Shown here piece after piece: positions 1 to 7,611 of a stretch of 64,000 bases of DNA. A program made the position numbers and the translations under genes. The first letter of the stretch is position 1. Each line of letters opens with the position of its first letter. The stretch is from CAWEYO01 sp963813315. GTDB lineage: Bacteria > Pseudomonadota > Alphaproteobacteria > Rhizobiales > Rhizobiaceae. The DNA is taken from the NCBI GenBank assembly GCA_963813315.1, contig CAWEYO010000010.1, positions 1 through 64,000 on the forward strand, in the 5' to 3' direction. The notes under the pieces were generated by a model. The model ran no database searches. It saw only the letters and a list, made by a program, of their open reading frames with translations, and had not been told where the DNA came from.

Positions 1-106
1 TGTGGCCATGAGGCCTTGGCCGGTTTTTGATCGCTTCCGCTACCAGACAACACCACCGTGGACGGGACGTTCACGGGATCGGTGAGCCGCGCACCTCCCG
101 CGACGT

Positions 107-131
107 GGAACGTTTTCCCGACAACGCGGTT
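107..131 (+). promoter_or_regulatory. Candidate EcfG-type general stress promoter
   Basis: GGAAC at 107-111 is followed after 16-17 bases by GGTT/GTTT, which fits the GGAAC-N16/17-cGTT pattern of alphaproteobacterial EcfG promoters. It lies about 35 bases before the start codon of a stress-type gene, which suits that regulon. The -10 match is not perfect, so this is an inference from pattern and context. Confidence 0.4.
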
Positions 132-164
132 TTGCTTCTTCCCACCGAACGGGGAGAACCGCAA

Positions 165-724
165 ATGAGAACCGTCACCGGCCTTTTCGATAGCCATGAT
201 CAAGCAAGAGCCGCCGTGGAGGCCCTGGAGGATGCGGGCATAGCATCGGGCGATATCAGCCTCATCTCGGCCGGAACCGATGTCGAGGAAAATACTTCGA
301 CCGGCATTGGGATTGGCTCGGCCGTGGGTGGAGTGGGTGGCCTTCTGGCGGGGTTGGGAGCATTCGCGATTTCTGGATCGGACCGGTGGTCGGCGCAGGA
401 TGGCTTGCAACGGCGCTCATCGGAGCAGCGGTTGGCGGCGTTGCCGGCGGTCTCATCGGCACGTTCACCGTATCCGGTGTCGACACCGGCGAGGCACATG
501 TTTATGCGGAAGGTGTCCGGCGCGGCGGCTCGGTGGTCGTTGCGCGAGTGGACGAAGCGCAGACCGATGCGGCCGCTGCCATTCTCGGCCAATCCGGTTC
601 TGTCGACGTCAACGAAAGGCGACGTTCATTCGAAGAAACTGGGTGGACCGGTTATGACGAGGCTACCGGTGCGTGGAAGAGAGAGGACCAGGATGGGCCG
701 ATCGTCCCGCCGCTCCCAAGATAG
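165..724 (+). pseudogene. Frameshifted general stress protein (YflT/DUF1269-like, glycine-zipper)
   Basis: The N-terminal part opens with MRTVTGLFDSHDQARAAVEA and runs into a glycine-rich stretch (GIGSAVGGVGGLLAGLGAFA), as in small general stress proteins. The frame is lost near 375-378. The continuation, with a second glycine-rich segment and the family-typical HVYAEGVRRGG, lies in another frame up to 724. Adding one base near 377 gives about 186 residues. The ATG at 165 has a GGGGAGAA ribosome site just upstream. A candidate EcfG promoter precedes it. Either the gene is broken or one base is missing from the sequence. The biochemical role of the family is poorly known. Confidence 0.6.
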
Positions 725-1210
725 GGTGGCCACAAGCAGCGGGCCGAGGCTGCCGGGCGCGGCCAACACCTTCACGCAAGGCGACTGCCCGTTTTTTGCC
801 GCTCGGCGTCGGCCACGGCCTCGTCGAACACTGGCTTGCCGCCGGAACGTTCTTTTCGTCTCTGCTTAGGCGTCCACACCAGTCGTCGAGGCCAGCACAA
901 CCCATCACCAATGCGCGATCGCCGCATCCAGCAGGTAGACCAATAAAACTGCGGCGATGGCACCATACCAGAACTCCCTGCTCATCGAACGATTTCCCCT
1001 ACTGCCTGAACTGGTCGCAAGATCGACCAGTGCCATACAGTACCAGTCAGTCGCGCCGACGAACGGGCACTGCTGGTCATGCCATTCGTGCCTCCGGGGG
1101 CCGAGCTTGTTCGGAGATTTTGGGTCGGATGTAGCTCGTCAACCGGAAGGTAGGCGTGGTAGGCAAACAGTTAGGCAAAGCTTAGCTCAACACCTAGTCA
1201 TTGAATTGTA
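725..1210. other. Intergenic stretch, no convincing larger gene
   Basis: No reading frame here has both a good start and a recognisable product. The only candidate is the 26-codon minus-strand frame listed separately at 905-985. The stretch ends where the first tRNA fragment begins. Confidence 0.4.
905..985 (-). CDS. Possible 26-residue single-span membrane peptide
   Basis: A 26-codon frame begins MSREFWYGAIAAVL and continues as a hydrophobic stretch (about residues 8-24) ending AAIAHW. An AGGGGA sequence lies about 8 bases before the ATG. The short charged N-terminus followed by one membrane-length hydrophobic segment resembles small membrane peptides in general, but I recognise no family. 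It could be a chance frame, because high-GC DNA yields many. It was found by reading the strand directly and has no neighbour with which it forms an operon. Confidence 0.25.
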   Translation of the reverse strand: MSREFWYGAIAAVLLVYLLDAAIAHW

Positions 1211-1261
1211 TGGCGCGCCCGGAGAGGTTCGAACTCCCGACCGCCAGATTCGTAGTTTGGG
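1211..1261 (-). other. 3' fragment of tRNA-Arg(ACG), attachment-site-like
   Basis: Read on the minus strand, the segment runs from the anticodon loop CTACGAA through the variable region, the T-arm with TTCGAAC and the acceptor 3' strand to CCA at 1213-1211. The 5' half of the tRNA (D-arm and acceptor 5' strand) is missing, and the 5' anticodon stem already carries a mismatch. A copy running from the anticodon loop to the 3' end is the classic att segment of tyrosine-recombinase elements that integrate in tRNA genes. It is not a functional tRNA. Confidence 0.7.
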
Positions 1262-1408
1262 AGACTTTCTTGCACGGCTGAATTGGTCTTACGCCACAGG
1301 ATCGCGTTGAAATCGCCGCTTGGGGTGCCCCGGGGGTGCCCCGAATGCGCATCAATCGCTGGCGAGCTTTGACTCGCATAGTAAGTGTTTGAAATCGCCT
1401 GATAAAAC

Positions 1409-1458
1409 TGGTGCCGCTTAGGTGACTCGAACACCTGACCCCATCATTACGAATGATA
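1409..1458 (-). other. 3' fragment of tRNA-Thr(CGT), attachment-site-like
   Basis: The minus strand carries the anticodon arm with loop TTCGTAA (anticodon CGT), the variable region GGGTC, a T-arm AGGTG-TTCGAGT-CACCT and an acceptor 3' strand AAGCGGC-A-CCA ending at 1409. No D-arm or 5' acceptor strand precedes it. It is a second att-like tRNA 3' end, 148 bases from the arginine fragment and in the same orientation. Confidence 0.7.
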
Positions 1459-1703
1459 TGAACGGGTGTAGCGCACTCAGCGCCAACCCTACTCCGTTTT
1501 TGTGCAGCTTTTCAGGGTGCTCCTGAAAGAGTCCTCAGCCTGCAGGATCGCAGGATGAGGCGCGGAGCGCACTGCGAGGCGGCCCTAACACATGGACGGC
1601 GCACAGGTGAGAGATGGTTCGACGCCGAGCTTGAGCGCATTTGCGAACGCGGCAGAATTCAGGAATATAGTCCTCGGTGCGGCGACTTCTCCAACGGAGG
1701 CCG

Positions 1704-1935
1704 GCCTTTTGCCCGAAAAGACCTGCCGACCTCATTGCGGTGAGAAGCCCTTCACGGCATCCAGATCGACCTGGCGGCCTTGGCCGCGCGGCTCGGCCGC
1801 GATCACGGCGCGATGCACGATGACCTGGTGCGGTTGTTCCGCTGTCAGCGGTGCGCCGAGACCGGCCGCGACCAGCGCCCCCTCTTCTTCACCTGCCTCC
1901 CTGACTACCAAGGCATCCAACAACAGAAGAATCAT
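1704..1935 (+). pseudogene. Remnant of a small CxxC (zinc-ribbon-like) protein
   Basis: A frame from 1744 encodes a segment with LAALAARLGRDHGAMHDDLV followed by FRCQRC and FFTC, the layout of small rhizobial proteins with Cys pairs. The likely upstream part (FCPKRPADLIAV) lies in another frame. The two join if the A at 1743 is removed. No start codon with a ribosome site is visible, and the frame runs on into the tRNA-Lys fragment. I take this as a decayed gene of unknown function in the island border. Confidence 0.3.
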
Positions 1936-2065
1936 TGCTCCTTGACGCGCCAACCCCGTGCCTGTCAGGGGGCGGTTATTTTTCGGACACGGTGCGGACA
2001 CGAAAAGAGGAAGAGAACACGGAAGCCTCCTCCTTCTTCTAACCATTTGTTTTATTGGATTTTTT

Positions 2066-2114
2066 GGTGGGTGTGCACAGGATCGAACCGTGGACCCGCT
2101 GATTAAGAGTCAGC
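2066..2114 (-). other. 3' fragment of tRNA-Lys(CTT), attachment-site-like
   Basis: The minus strand shows a perfect anticodon stem GCTGA/TCAGC around loop CTCTTAA (anticodon CTT), then GGGTC, a T-arm CACGG-TTCGATC-CTGTG and an acceptor 3' strand ending in CCA at 2066. The 5' half of the tRNA is absent. It is the third tRNA 3' end in 0.9 kb, again cut at the anticodon arm. Confidence 0.7.
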
Positions 2115-2759
2115 GGCCAAGGCAGTCGGTTTCCAGATGCCAAAGCATCGTCCGCGTTACTCCGAGCGTTCCGCGGTCTGAACGTTGCTCAGTCCGCTGC
2201 GCGAAGGCCTTCGATGACGACGGCATGAAACCGGGCGCCCGGCCGCGGTCTCGTCGAGCGGCGAAGCGAACTCCATCAAGCGTAAGTCAATGATGCTGAC
2301 ACTGGCGGCATCGTGCTCGGCATTTTTTTGGCCGGCCGTTATGCGCCGGAGCAGCAGCCGGAGATCGAGACGCGGCCGCCGTTCATGCTGCTGCAGTGAG
2401 CGGCAACGGCGGCGTAGGAGAGTTTTTGGGACGTCCCGGCCGCCGCTGCCTGTCGCCAGGCGGGTTCGGGCGTGATCACCGCCAGCGGCGAGATTATCCT
2501 TGCGCCGCCGGGGCCGATGATCAAGCGTCGTGGCCGTTCTGCCCGGTCACTTCCGGAGTCACAAGGCGAGGCCGCCGTTCATGCTGCTGAACTGAGCGGC
2601 CGCGATTCACGGGAGCGGCAACGGCGGCTGGGGGGATTATGGGTTTGGCTCTGGGTTCCGCCGCTGCTTTCGCCTGCCGGCGACGGGAGAGAGAGACACC
2701 GACGCTCCGATCCTTGCGCCGAGCGGCCGGCGAGCAAGCGCCGCGAACATCCTGGCCGG
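2115..2759. other. Degenerate island DNA with an internal repeat
   Basis: No intact gene is recognisable. A GC-rich segment around 2374-2414 recurs at 2570-2632 (shared core GGCCGCCGTTCATGCTGCTG, then CGGCAACGGCGGC), so part of this stretch arose by duplication. Short open frames interrupted by stops suggest decayed coding DNA, but no family can be named. Confidence 0.4.
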
Positions 2760-3045
2760 TCACTTCACTGTTTCAGCCGGTAAGACTGACGTGCGGCCGG
2801 GCCTGCTCGCCATCCTGGTCACGCGCGTGGCCGGTTTCCGCGGCTTCGACACCACAAGCATGCGCGTGCCCCATGCAACCAGCCGCGCGGCCTCTTCCTC
2901 GCTGAGCGGTAACGCGAACTCCATCAATCTTCGCAACGACGATCGAGACCGCTGCGCCCTCAGCGACTTTGTGAAGGCTTAGGCCGCGATCCGAAAGCAC
3001 GCCGACGAGAAGGCGATGGCGGACGACCTTCAGCGAGCGGATCAC
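2760..3045 (-). pseudogene. Small island gene, frameshifted, unknown function
   Basis: A GTG at 3045 overlaps the TGA of the preceding HTH gene (GTGA), suggesting translational coupling. The frame reads VIRSLKVVRHRLLVGVL and continues to about 2922. The C-terminal part (FALPLSEEEAARLVAWG) is in the next frame and ends at 2760. Removing one base from the CC at 2921-2922 joins them into 94 residues. I do not recognise the protein. Its position after an integrase and an HTH gene suggests mobile-element cargo. An alternative is a separate 54-residue gene starting with the ATG at 2924. Confidence 0.3.
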
Positions 3046-3258
3046 TGCTCCTGATCCCGGCAGCGCTGTTCGTAAACCCGCTCGATCGCCTGCACTGAGT
3101 CCCAGCCTGGCCGGTTGGCTATGCCGTTGCGATAACGCCAGACCAAGGCGCGGGAAAAAGCCGGTGGCGTCGGCGATCTCACCGTCATGCATGCCGAGGC
3201 GGCGCAGCTCGACCAGGCGCTGGCTGAGCTGGGCGGCGATCGGCGGCGCGGAGGGCAT
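3042..3258 (-). pseudogene. Small helix-turn-helix protein of the integrative element, frameshifted
   Basis: The first part (AAQLSQRLVELRRLGMHDGE followed by IADATG) and the second part (FSRALVWRYRNG, then SVQAIERVYEQR) together look like a 71-residue DNA-binding protein with one helix-turn-helix. The join needs one base removed from the A5 run at 3155-3159. The gene begins about 40 bases after the integrase stop on the same strand and overlaps the next small gene by GTGA, so the three looked like one operon. It may have been an excisionase or a regulator; that is inference. Confidence 0.4.
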
Positions 3259-3298
3259 GGCGGGCAAAATGCCACGATGCCGCACGAAGGAAAAGATA

Positions 3299-4489
3299 TC
3301 AGGTTACCAGTTGCAGTCGTGCGCCGTTGGTCACGTAGGCATTCCACGCCTTGAAGACGTCCAGGTGCTTGGCCAATGCCTTTTCGCGGGCATAGGCGCG
3401 CTCGACCTTGTTGTGCACGACGTGGCCATAGGCGGCGTTGAGCACGTCGGCGGCAAACTCCGTCTCGACGGTGCCCCAGTCGCGATAGGTCGAGCGCAGG
3501 CCATGCACCGCATAGCCGGCGAAGCCTTCGACAGCCCGGAACCGGTCGAGCAGGGCGCCATCGGCAAGTTGGGGGAACAGCCGATCCTCGCCGGGGATAG
3601 CCCTCGCTTTCAGGTCGCGCAGCAAAGCCAGCATGGTCGGGGTGAGCGGCACGCTATGCGGCACCGCCGGACTATCCTTCGTTTTTGACTTGAGGTTGCG
3701 CGCGGCGGCGATCGTCCACACCGGCATTGCGGCGTCGAGATCGAACTCCGACCATCGGGCAAGCGTCGTCTGCGAGGTTCTGGTCGCCGTCAGGATCAGC
3801 AGCTTGAGAGCCGCTGTCGTTATCCCGCCGTCATCTAGCTGATGCCAAAAGGAAGTGATCGAGCGGAACGGAATCGCCGGATGATGGCCGCGCTGCAGCG
3901 TCGGCCGCTGTGGCAGCAATGTATCGAGGTTGCCCTTCATCGCCGCCGGGTTGTCGCCGCTGCGCTTCCCCTTGGCCTTGGCCGCGTCGAACACGGCTTC
4001 CAGCCGCTCGCGCAGTTTCTTGGCGGTTTCGGCCTTGTCGAGCCAGAGCGGTTTCAGCACAGCGACAATCTCGTCGACCGTGATTTCGGCGATCGGGCGT
4101 GGTCGCAGTGCTGCGGCGTGTACGCTGAGAGCATGGCGCCAGCCGTGTTCGGTGCGTGCCGTCCAGCCGGCTTTTCGGCTCTCGATGAGCTGGTCGGCGA
4201 CATGCGCGAAGGTGACGGCGCGAGCCCGCTTAACCTTCAGCGGATCGGCTCCGTCGCCGATTGTGGCATGGATGGCGTGGGCTTTCCTGCGCGCCTGCTC
4301 GAGCGTCACGACGCCTGCCTTGCCCTTGCCGGTGGCCGAGCCAAGACCGATTTCGGTCTGCTTGCCATGGCGGCGGTACATGAACACCCATGATTTGGAG
4401 CCGCCCTGGGCGATGCGGAGATAGAGGCAGCCGCCGTCGGCATGGCGGCCCGGCTTCGAGAGAGAGGCGATCTGGCGTTGTGTGAGCAT
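3299..4489 (-). CDS. P4-type site-specific tyrosine recombinase (integrase)
   Basis: This 396-residue protein has an N-terminal arm-type DNA-binding domain (DUF4102, about residues 1-90), a central core-binding region and a C-terminal catalytic domain. Visible catalytic residues are R237 (ATRTSQ), H329 and R332 (HGLRSTYRDW), H356 and the nucleophile Y366 (VERAYAR). This family integrates islands into tRNA 3' ends, which fits the tRNA fragments 1-2 kb away. No intact tRNA adjoins the gene, so its own attachment site is not identified. AGGAC lies upstream of the ATG. The usual TGxRxSE motif around the first arginine is altered to TATRTSQ. The gene appears intact, unlike its downstream partners. 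Confidence 0.85.
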   Translation of the reverse strand: MLTQRQIASLSKPGRHADGGCLYLRIAQGGSKSWVFMYRRHGKQTEIGLGSATGKGKAGVVTLEQARRKAHAIHATIGDGADPLKVKRARAVTFAHVADQLIESRKAGWTARTEHGWRHALSVHAAALRPRPIAEITVDEIVAVLKPLWLDKAETAKKLRERLEAVFDAAKAKGKRSGDNPAAMKGNLDTLLPQRPTLQRGHHPAIPFRSITSFWHQLDDGGITTAALKLLILTATRTSQTTLARWSEFDLDAAMPVWTIAAARNLKSKTKDSPAVPHSVPLTPTMLALLRDLKARAIPGEDRLFPQLADGALLDRFRAVEGFAGYAVHGLRSTYRDWGTVETEFAADVLNAAYGHVVHNKVERAYAREKALAKHLDVFKAWNAYVTNGARLQLVT

Positions 4490-4654
4490 CTTGTCCTAGC
4501 CGTTTTCCAGCGTTATGGTTGAAAGAGATAGATAGCGTCAGGGAGTTCTAGACGCAAGATGTTGGCGAAAATATTGATAAGCAAGGGTTTTTAAGATTGT
4601 GGGAACCTATCGGATAATTCTAGAGAGAGGCTATTTCTCCCATAAGGGAGAAGG

Positions 4655-4705
4655 GGTAGAGAGCATCGGATTCTCCCGAAACCGGTTCCCACTTTCGGGC
4701 TCTAG
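4655..4705. repeat. Family A palindromic intergenic repeat
   Basis: The segment contains GAGCATCGGATTCTCCCGAAACCGGTTCCCACTTTCGGG-type sequence in parts, followed by a degraded right arm (CTCTAG). It is a member of the ~50-bp palindrome found many times in this window and sits just after the phnN stop codon. Confidence 0.6.
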
Positions 4706-4709
4706 TAAC

Positions 4710-5285
4710 TCAAACAGTTCCGCCGATATCCGCATATGCGATAGCTTTGCGTACAAGGGCGACAAACTGCTCCCCCGCTTCCTCGCTCGGGCCGCTGTTG
4801 TCAATGCTGACAACGCCCGGGCCGAGTTCGACGGGTACGGTGCGGGCAAGCCGCGCCAGGACCTCGCCACGCGATTCACGGCCGCGGGCGGCAAGGCGTT
4901 CGGCCAGGATTTCCGGCCTCGCGGTGATCTCGACAACGGCGACATTGGCGTAGCGCCCGCGCAGCGCCGGAAGCGCGCCGCGCGACACGTTGGCGACGGC
5001 GACGTGGCCCGTGGCAATCGTAGCGTCGACGCTTGCCGGCAGGCCGTACATCAGCCCGTGCGCCGACCACGAAAGCGAAAAATCGCCCTGCCTCTTGGCC
5101 TCCTCGAAGGCTGCATCGTCCAGCGTGTCGTGGTCCTCGCTCGAAGCATCGCTCGGCCGGGTAATCACGCGGCGGACGAAATGCACATCCGTCGCCTCCG
5201 CCAGACGGTGCCGGGCGTATCTTATGATCGTGTCCTTGCCCGCGCCACTCGGGCCGACAACGGCGATGAAGACGCCGTTGCGCAC
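4710..5285 (-). CDS. phnN: Ribose 1,5-bisphosphate phosphokinase PhnN
   Basis: The 191-residue protein resembles guanylate kinase and has a Walker A loop GPSGAGKDT at residues 11-19. PhnN phosphorylates ribose 1,5-bisphosphate to PRPP with ATP and so returns the phosphonate degradation product to nucleotide metabolism in the cytoplasm. Length and motifs fit the family. It is the last gene of a minus-strand run DUF1045-phnM-phnN, 46 bases after phnM. The C-P lyase core (phnGHIJKL) and the phosphonate importer are not in this window, so the set is only part of the pathway unless the rest lies elsewhere. Confidence 0.85.
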   Translation of the reverse strand: MRNGVFIAVVGPSGAGKDTIIRYARHRLAEATDVHFVRRVITRPSDASSEDHDTLDDAAFEEAKRQGDFSLSWSAHGLMYGLPASVDATIATGHVAVANVSRGALPALRGRYANVAVVEITARPEILAERLAARGRESRGEVLARLARTVPVELGPGVVSIDNSGPSEEAGEQFVALVRKAIAYADIGGTV

Positions 5286-5331
5286 CGGGAACGCAATGTT
5301 GGCGAGCTCGCTTTCGATTCAGCCGGCGCCA

Positions 5332-6472
5332 TCATGCGACACGTGCTCCTTCGCGCCAGACGGTGCGGACAACCGGCACATGCTCGTCGACCCGCACTCG
5401 CACCAGATCGGCACGGCGGCCGGCTTCGATGACGCCGCGGTCGGTCAGGCCGACTGCCTCCGCCGGGTTCTTCGATACCATCGCGACGGCCTGCGGAAGG
5501 CTGATACCATCGACGGCCTCGCCGAGGAAGAAGGCCGACTGGATCAGGCTGAACGGGATGTAGTCGGACGACAGGATGTCAAGCATCCCGTCCTCGGCCA
5601 GCGCGCGGGCGGAGACATTGCCCGAATGGGAGCCGCCGCGCATCACATTCGGCGCGCCCATCAGCACGCCAAGGCCAGCTTCCCGGGAGGCGTTCGCCGC
5701 CTCCGCCGTGGTCGGAAATTCGGCGACGCGGATGCCCTGCGCCACCGCTTCCTCGACATGCGCGGCGGTGGCGTCGTCATGGCTGGCCAGCACGATGCCG
5801 CGCGCACGGCAGGCCGAAGCGATCGCTTCGCGGTTTTCCCGCGAATACTGCGCCGACTCGGCCATGCGCTTTTCGCAGAAGGCCATGAACTCCTCATCCG
5901 TCAGCTTCAGCTTACGCTTGTAGTAAGACGCATAGGCGTCGAGGTCTGACGAATTGCCGCTGGCCCGGCGCGTGATCCATCAGCGACGCCAGCCTGACGC
6001 GCTCGTCTCCGTCAAAGTGGCGAAGCCGTGCCAGGCAGTCTCCGGCGGAAACCTCGCAGCGCAGGTGGATGAAATGATCGGCCCGCAGCCGCCCGGCGCG
6101 CACTCCATCTTCGATCGCGTCGGCGAGCTTGCGCATCTCGTCGGCGCCAACGTCGGAGTTCTCGTCGAGGCCGACGCGCAGGGCGTCAAAGACAGTGGTG
6201 ATGCCGGCGGTGGCGACTTGCGCGTCATGCGCGAGCACCGCGGCGATCGGGTTCCAGCGTACACGCGGGCGCGGCGCGTAGTGGCCTTCGAGATGGTCGG
6301 TGTGCAGTTCGACGAGCCCGGGGATGATGAAATCGCCGGTCATGTCCTCGCCGGCTGCCGCGCTGCCGCCGGCAACATCCGCGATTTTGCCGTCGCGGAT
6401 CAGGACGGATCCGGTCAGCACCTCGTCGGCAAGCACGATCCGCGCATTGTTCAGGACTGTTTCTGCGGTCAT
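5332..6472 (-). pseudogene. phnM: PhnM, alpha-D-ribose 1-methylphosphonate 5-triphosphate diphosphatase, frameshifted
   Basis: The N-terminal half (residues 1 to about 174, with the metal-site region ELHTDHLEGHY) and the C-terminal half (with LASHDDAT and LSSDYIP) lie in different frames. The bridge reads DLDAYASYYKRKLKLTDEEF in the second frame, directly after GQRQFV of the first. Removing one base at about 5947 (GTCTGAC to GTCGAC, plus strand) restores 379 residues, the normal PhnM length. PhnM is an amidohydrolase that removes pyrophosphate from the triphosphate intermediate of the C-P lyase pathway. The ATG directly follows the stop of the DUF1045 gene. It is either a true lesion or a sequence error. 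Confidence 0.8.
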
Positions 6473-7186
6473 TCAGGCGGTCTTTCTTTCCTGCCGGGCT
6501 CCCAGCGGATGATACGATCGTACGGCGAAGGGCGCGCCGGGCTCGGGTTCGACGAACAGCGCCAATCCGTCGACCGCGACTGGTTGGTCCAGCACAGCGC
6601 CGAAGAATTCCTCGATCGCGGCGCGCACGCGCGGGCACTCTTGCGGCGTCACCCTGCCCGTAAGCGTCATATGGAAGCGGAACGCTTCGAACACGTACGG
6701 ATAGCCCCACTGGCAGAGGTTGCGGAATTCCTCCGCGCTCAACGGATCGGGGTTGCGGCGCTCGATTTCGGCTTCGGTCATCGGCGCGCGGAACGGCTCG
6801 AACGCCGCCACGACATCGTCGGCGAAGCGATTGAGAGCAGGAATCGGCGCCGCCGGCACGAGAGCAAGGAAACTGTCGATCTGCCGGAGTGCCAGACGCG
6901 GTATGGTCACGGGCGCGACTTTTCCGGCAAATATCTCCATGGCCCTGTCAAGCGATGCCTCGGTTTGCGTGTCGGCGAGGCGGAACGGCGCCTTCAGCGT
7001 GGCGTGAAACCCGTATCTGCGGGGTGCGGCGGTGTGGTAGGCGATGTTGGCGGGCGATAGGAGGCCAAGCGCCGGTGCCGCGCAGGCATGCCCGGTAAAG
7101 GGATCGCGGCCGAGCCAGCTGGCCGCCATCCGGGTGAGCGGATCGTCTCTGTCCGGGGTGAAATATATCGCAAATCGCATCGGCAC
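6473..7186 (-). CDS. DUF1045 phosphonate-metabolism-associated protein, 2H phosphoesterase fold
   Basis: This 237-residue protein carries the two H-x-T motifs of 2H phosphoesterases, HATLK at residues 61-65 and HMTLT at 173-177. DUF1045 proteins are regularly encoded in C-P lyase operons and are thought to act on cyclic phosphate intermediates; the exact substrate here is inference. It is the first gene of the small phn run, and its TGA touches the ATG of phnM. Upstream lies a repeat-filled gap rather than further phn genes. Confidence 0.75.
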   Translation of the reverse strand: MPMRFAIYFTPDRDDPLTRMAASWLGRDPFTGHACAAPALGLLSPANIAYHTAAPRRYGFHATLKAPFRLADTQTEASLDRAMEIFAGKVAPVTIPRLALRQIDSFLALVPAAPIPALNRFADDVVAAFEPFRAPMTEAEIERRNPDPLSAEEFRNLCQWGYPYVFEAFRFHMTLTGRVTPQECPRVRAAIEEFFGAVLDQPVAVDGLALFVEPEPGAPFAVRSYHPLGARQERKTA

Positions 7187-7205
7187 TTCCTCGGCCAGAT
7201 TTGTT

Positions 7206-7317
7206 CGAGCATCGGATTGTTCCCGAAACCGGTTCCCACTTTCGGGTCCGATGCTCTCTTTAGTTTGAGCATCGGATTATTCCGAAAGGCGGTTCCCACT
7301 TTCGGGTCCGATGCTCC
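7206..7317. repeat. Two tandem family A palindromes
   Basis: Two ~50-bp copies, 7206-7256 and 7267-7317, each begin GAGCATCGGAT and end TCCGATGCTC, with CCCACTTTCGGGTC in the right arm. Each folds into a long hairpin. They lie upstream of the DUF1045 gene. The second copy has CGAAAGGCGG in place of CGAAACCGG. Confidence 0.75.
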
Positions 7318-7611
7318 AGGCCGATGCCATAGGCGATCACCATGACAAAATAACGAAGCACTCTGACTTTCGCTGATGCCAGGGCTTAGGGGTGTTGGTA
7401 TTCAGGTGATGCCGGCCTGCAAATGGCGGTCTTCTGCGCTTCCGAAAATGGTGAGAGAGATTGGTCGTGGCCTCGCCGCTGCTCACCCTCCCCCTTGTGG
7501 GCCCTTGTGGGGAGGGTAGGCTGGCCGCTATGTCGGTTCCCACTTTCGGGTCCGCTGCTTTAGAGCGGCAGCACGGATTCCATCGGTGCGTCCGCCGTTC
7601 TGGTGGCTGTA
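7318..7611. repeat. Intergenic stretch made of repeat fragments
   Basis: No gene is supported. The stretch contains a family C half-element at about 7386-7425 (GTGTTGGTATTCAGGTGATG type), a G-rich CTCCCCCTTGTGGG repeat near 7485-7515 and a piece of family A at 7532-7560. It separates the phn run from iolB. Confidence 0.5.

Noticed and set aside
27..869. Long plus-strand frame of 280 codons
   Set aside because: Only its part after 165 matches a stress protein. After about 377 it runs out of frame through unrelated sequence, so it is not one gene.
1211..2114. Intact tRNA genes
   Set aside because: D-arm and 5' acceptor strands are absent in all three; only anticodon-to-CCA parts exist.
2639..2982. 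Plus-strand open frames opposite the small island genes
   Set aside because: They look like reverse-strand shadows in GC-rich DNA and lack a supported start or known product.
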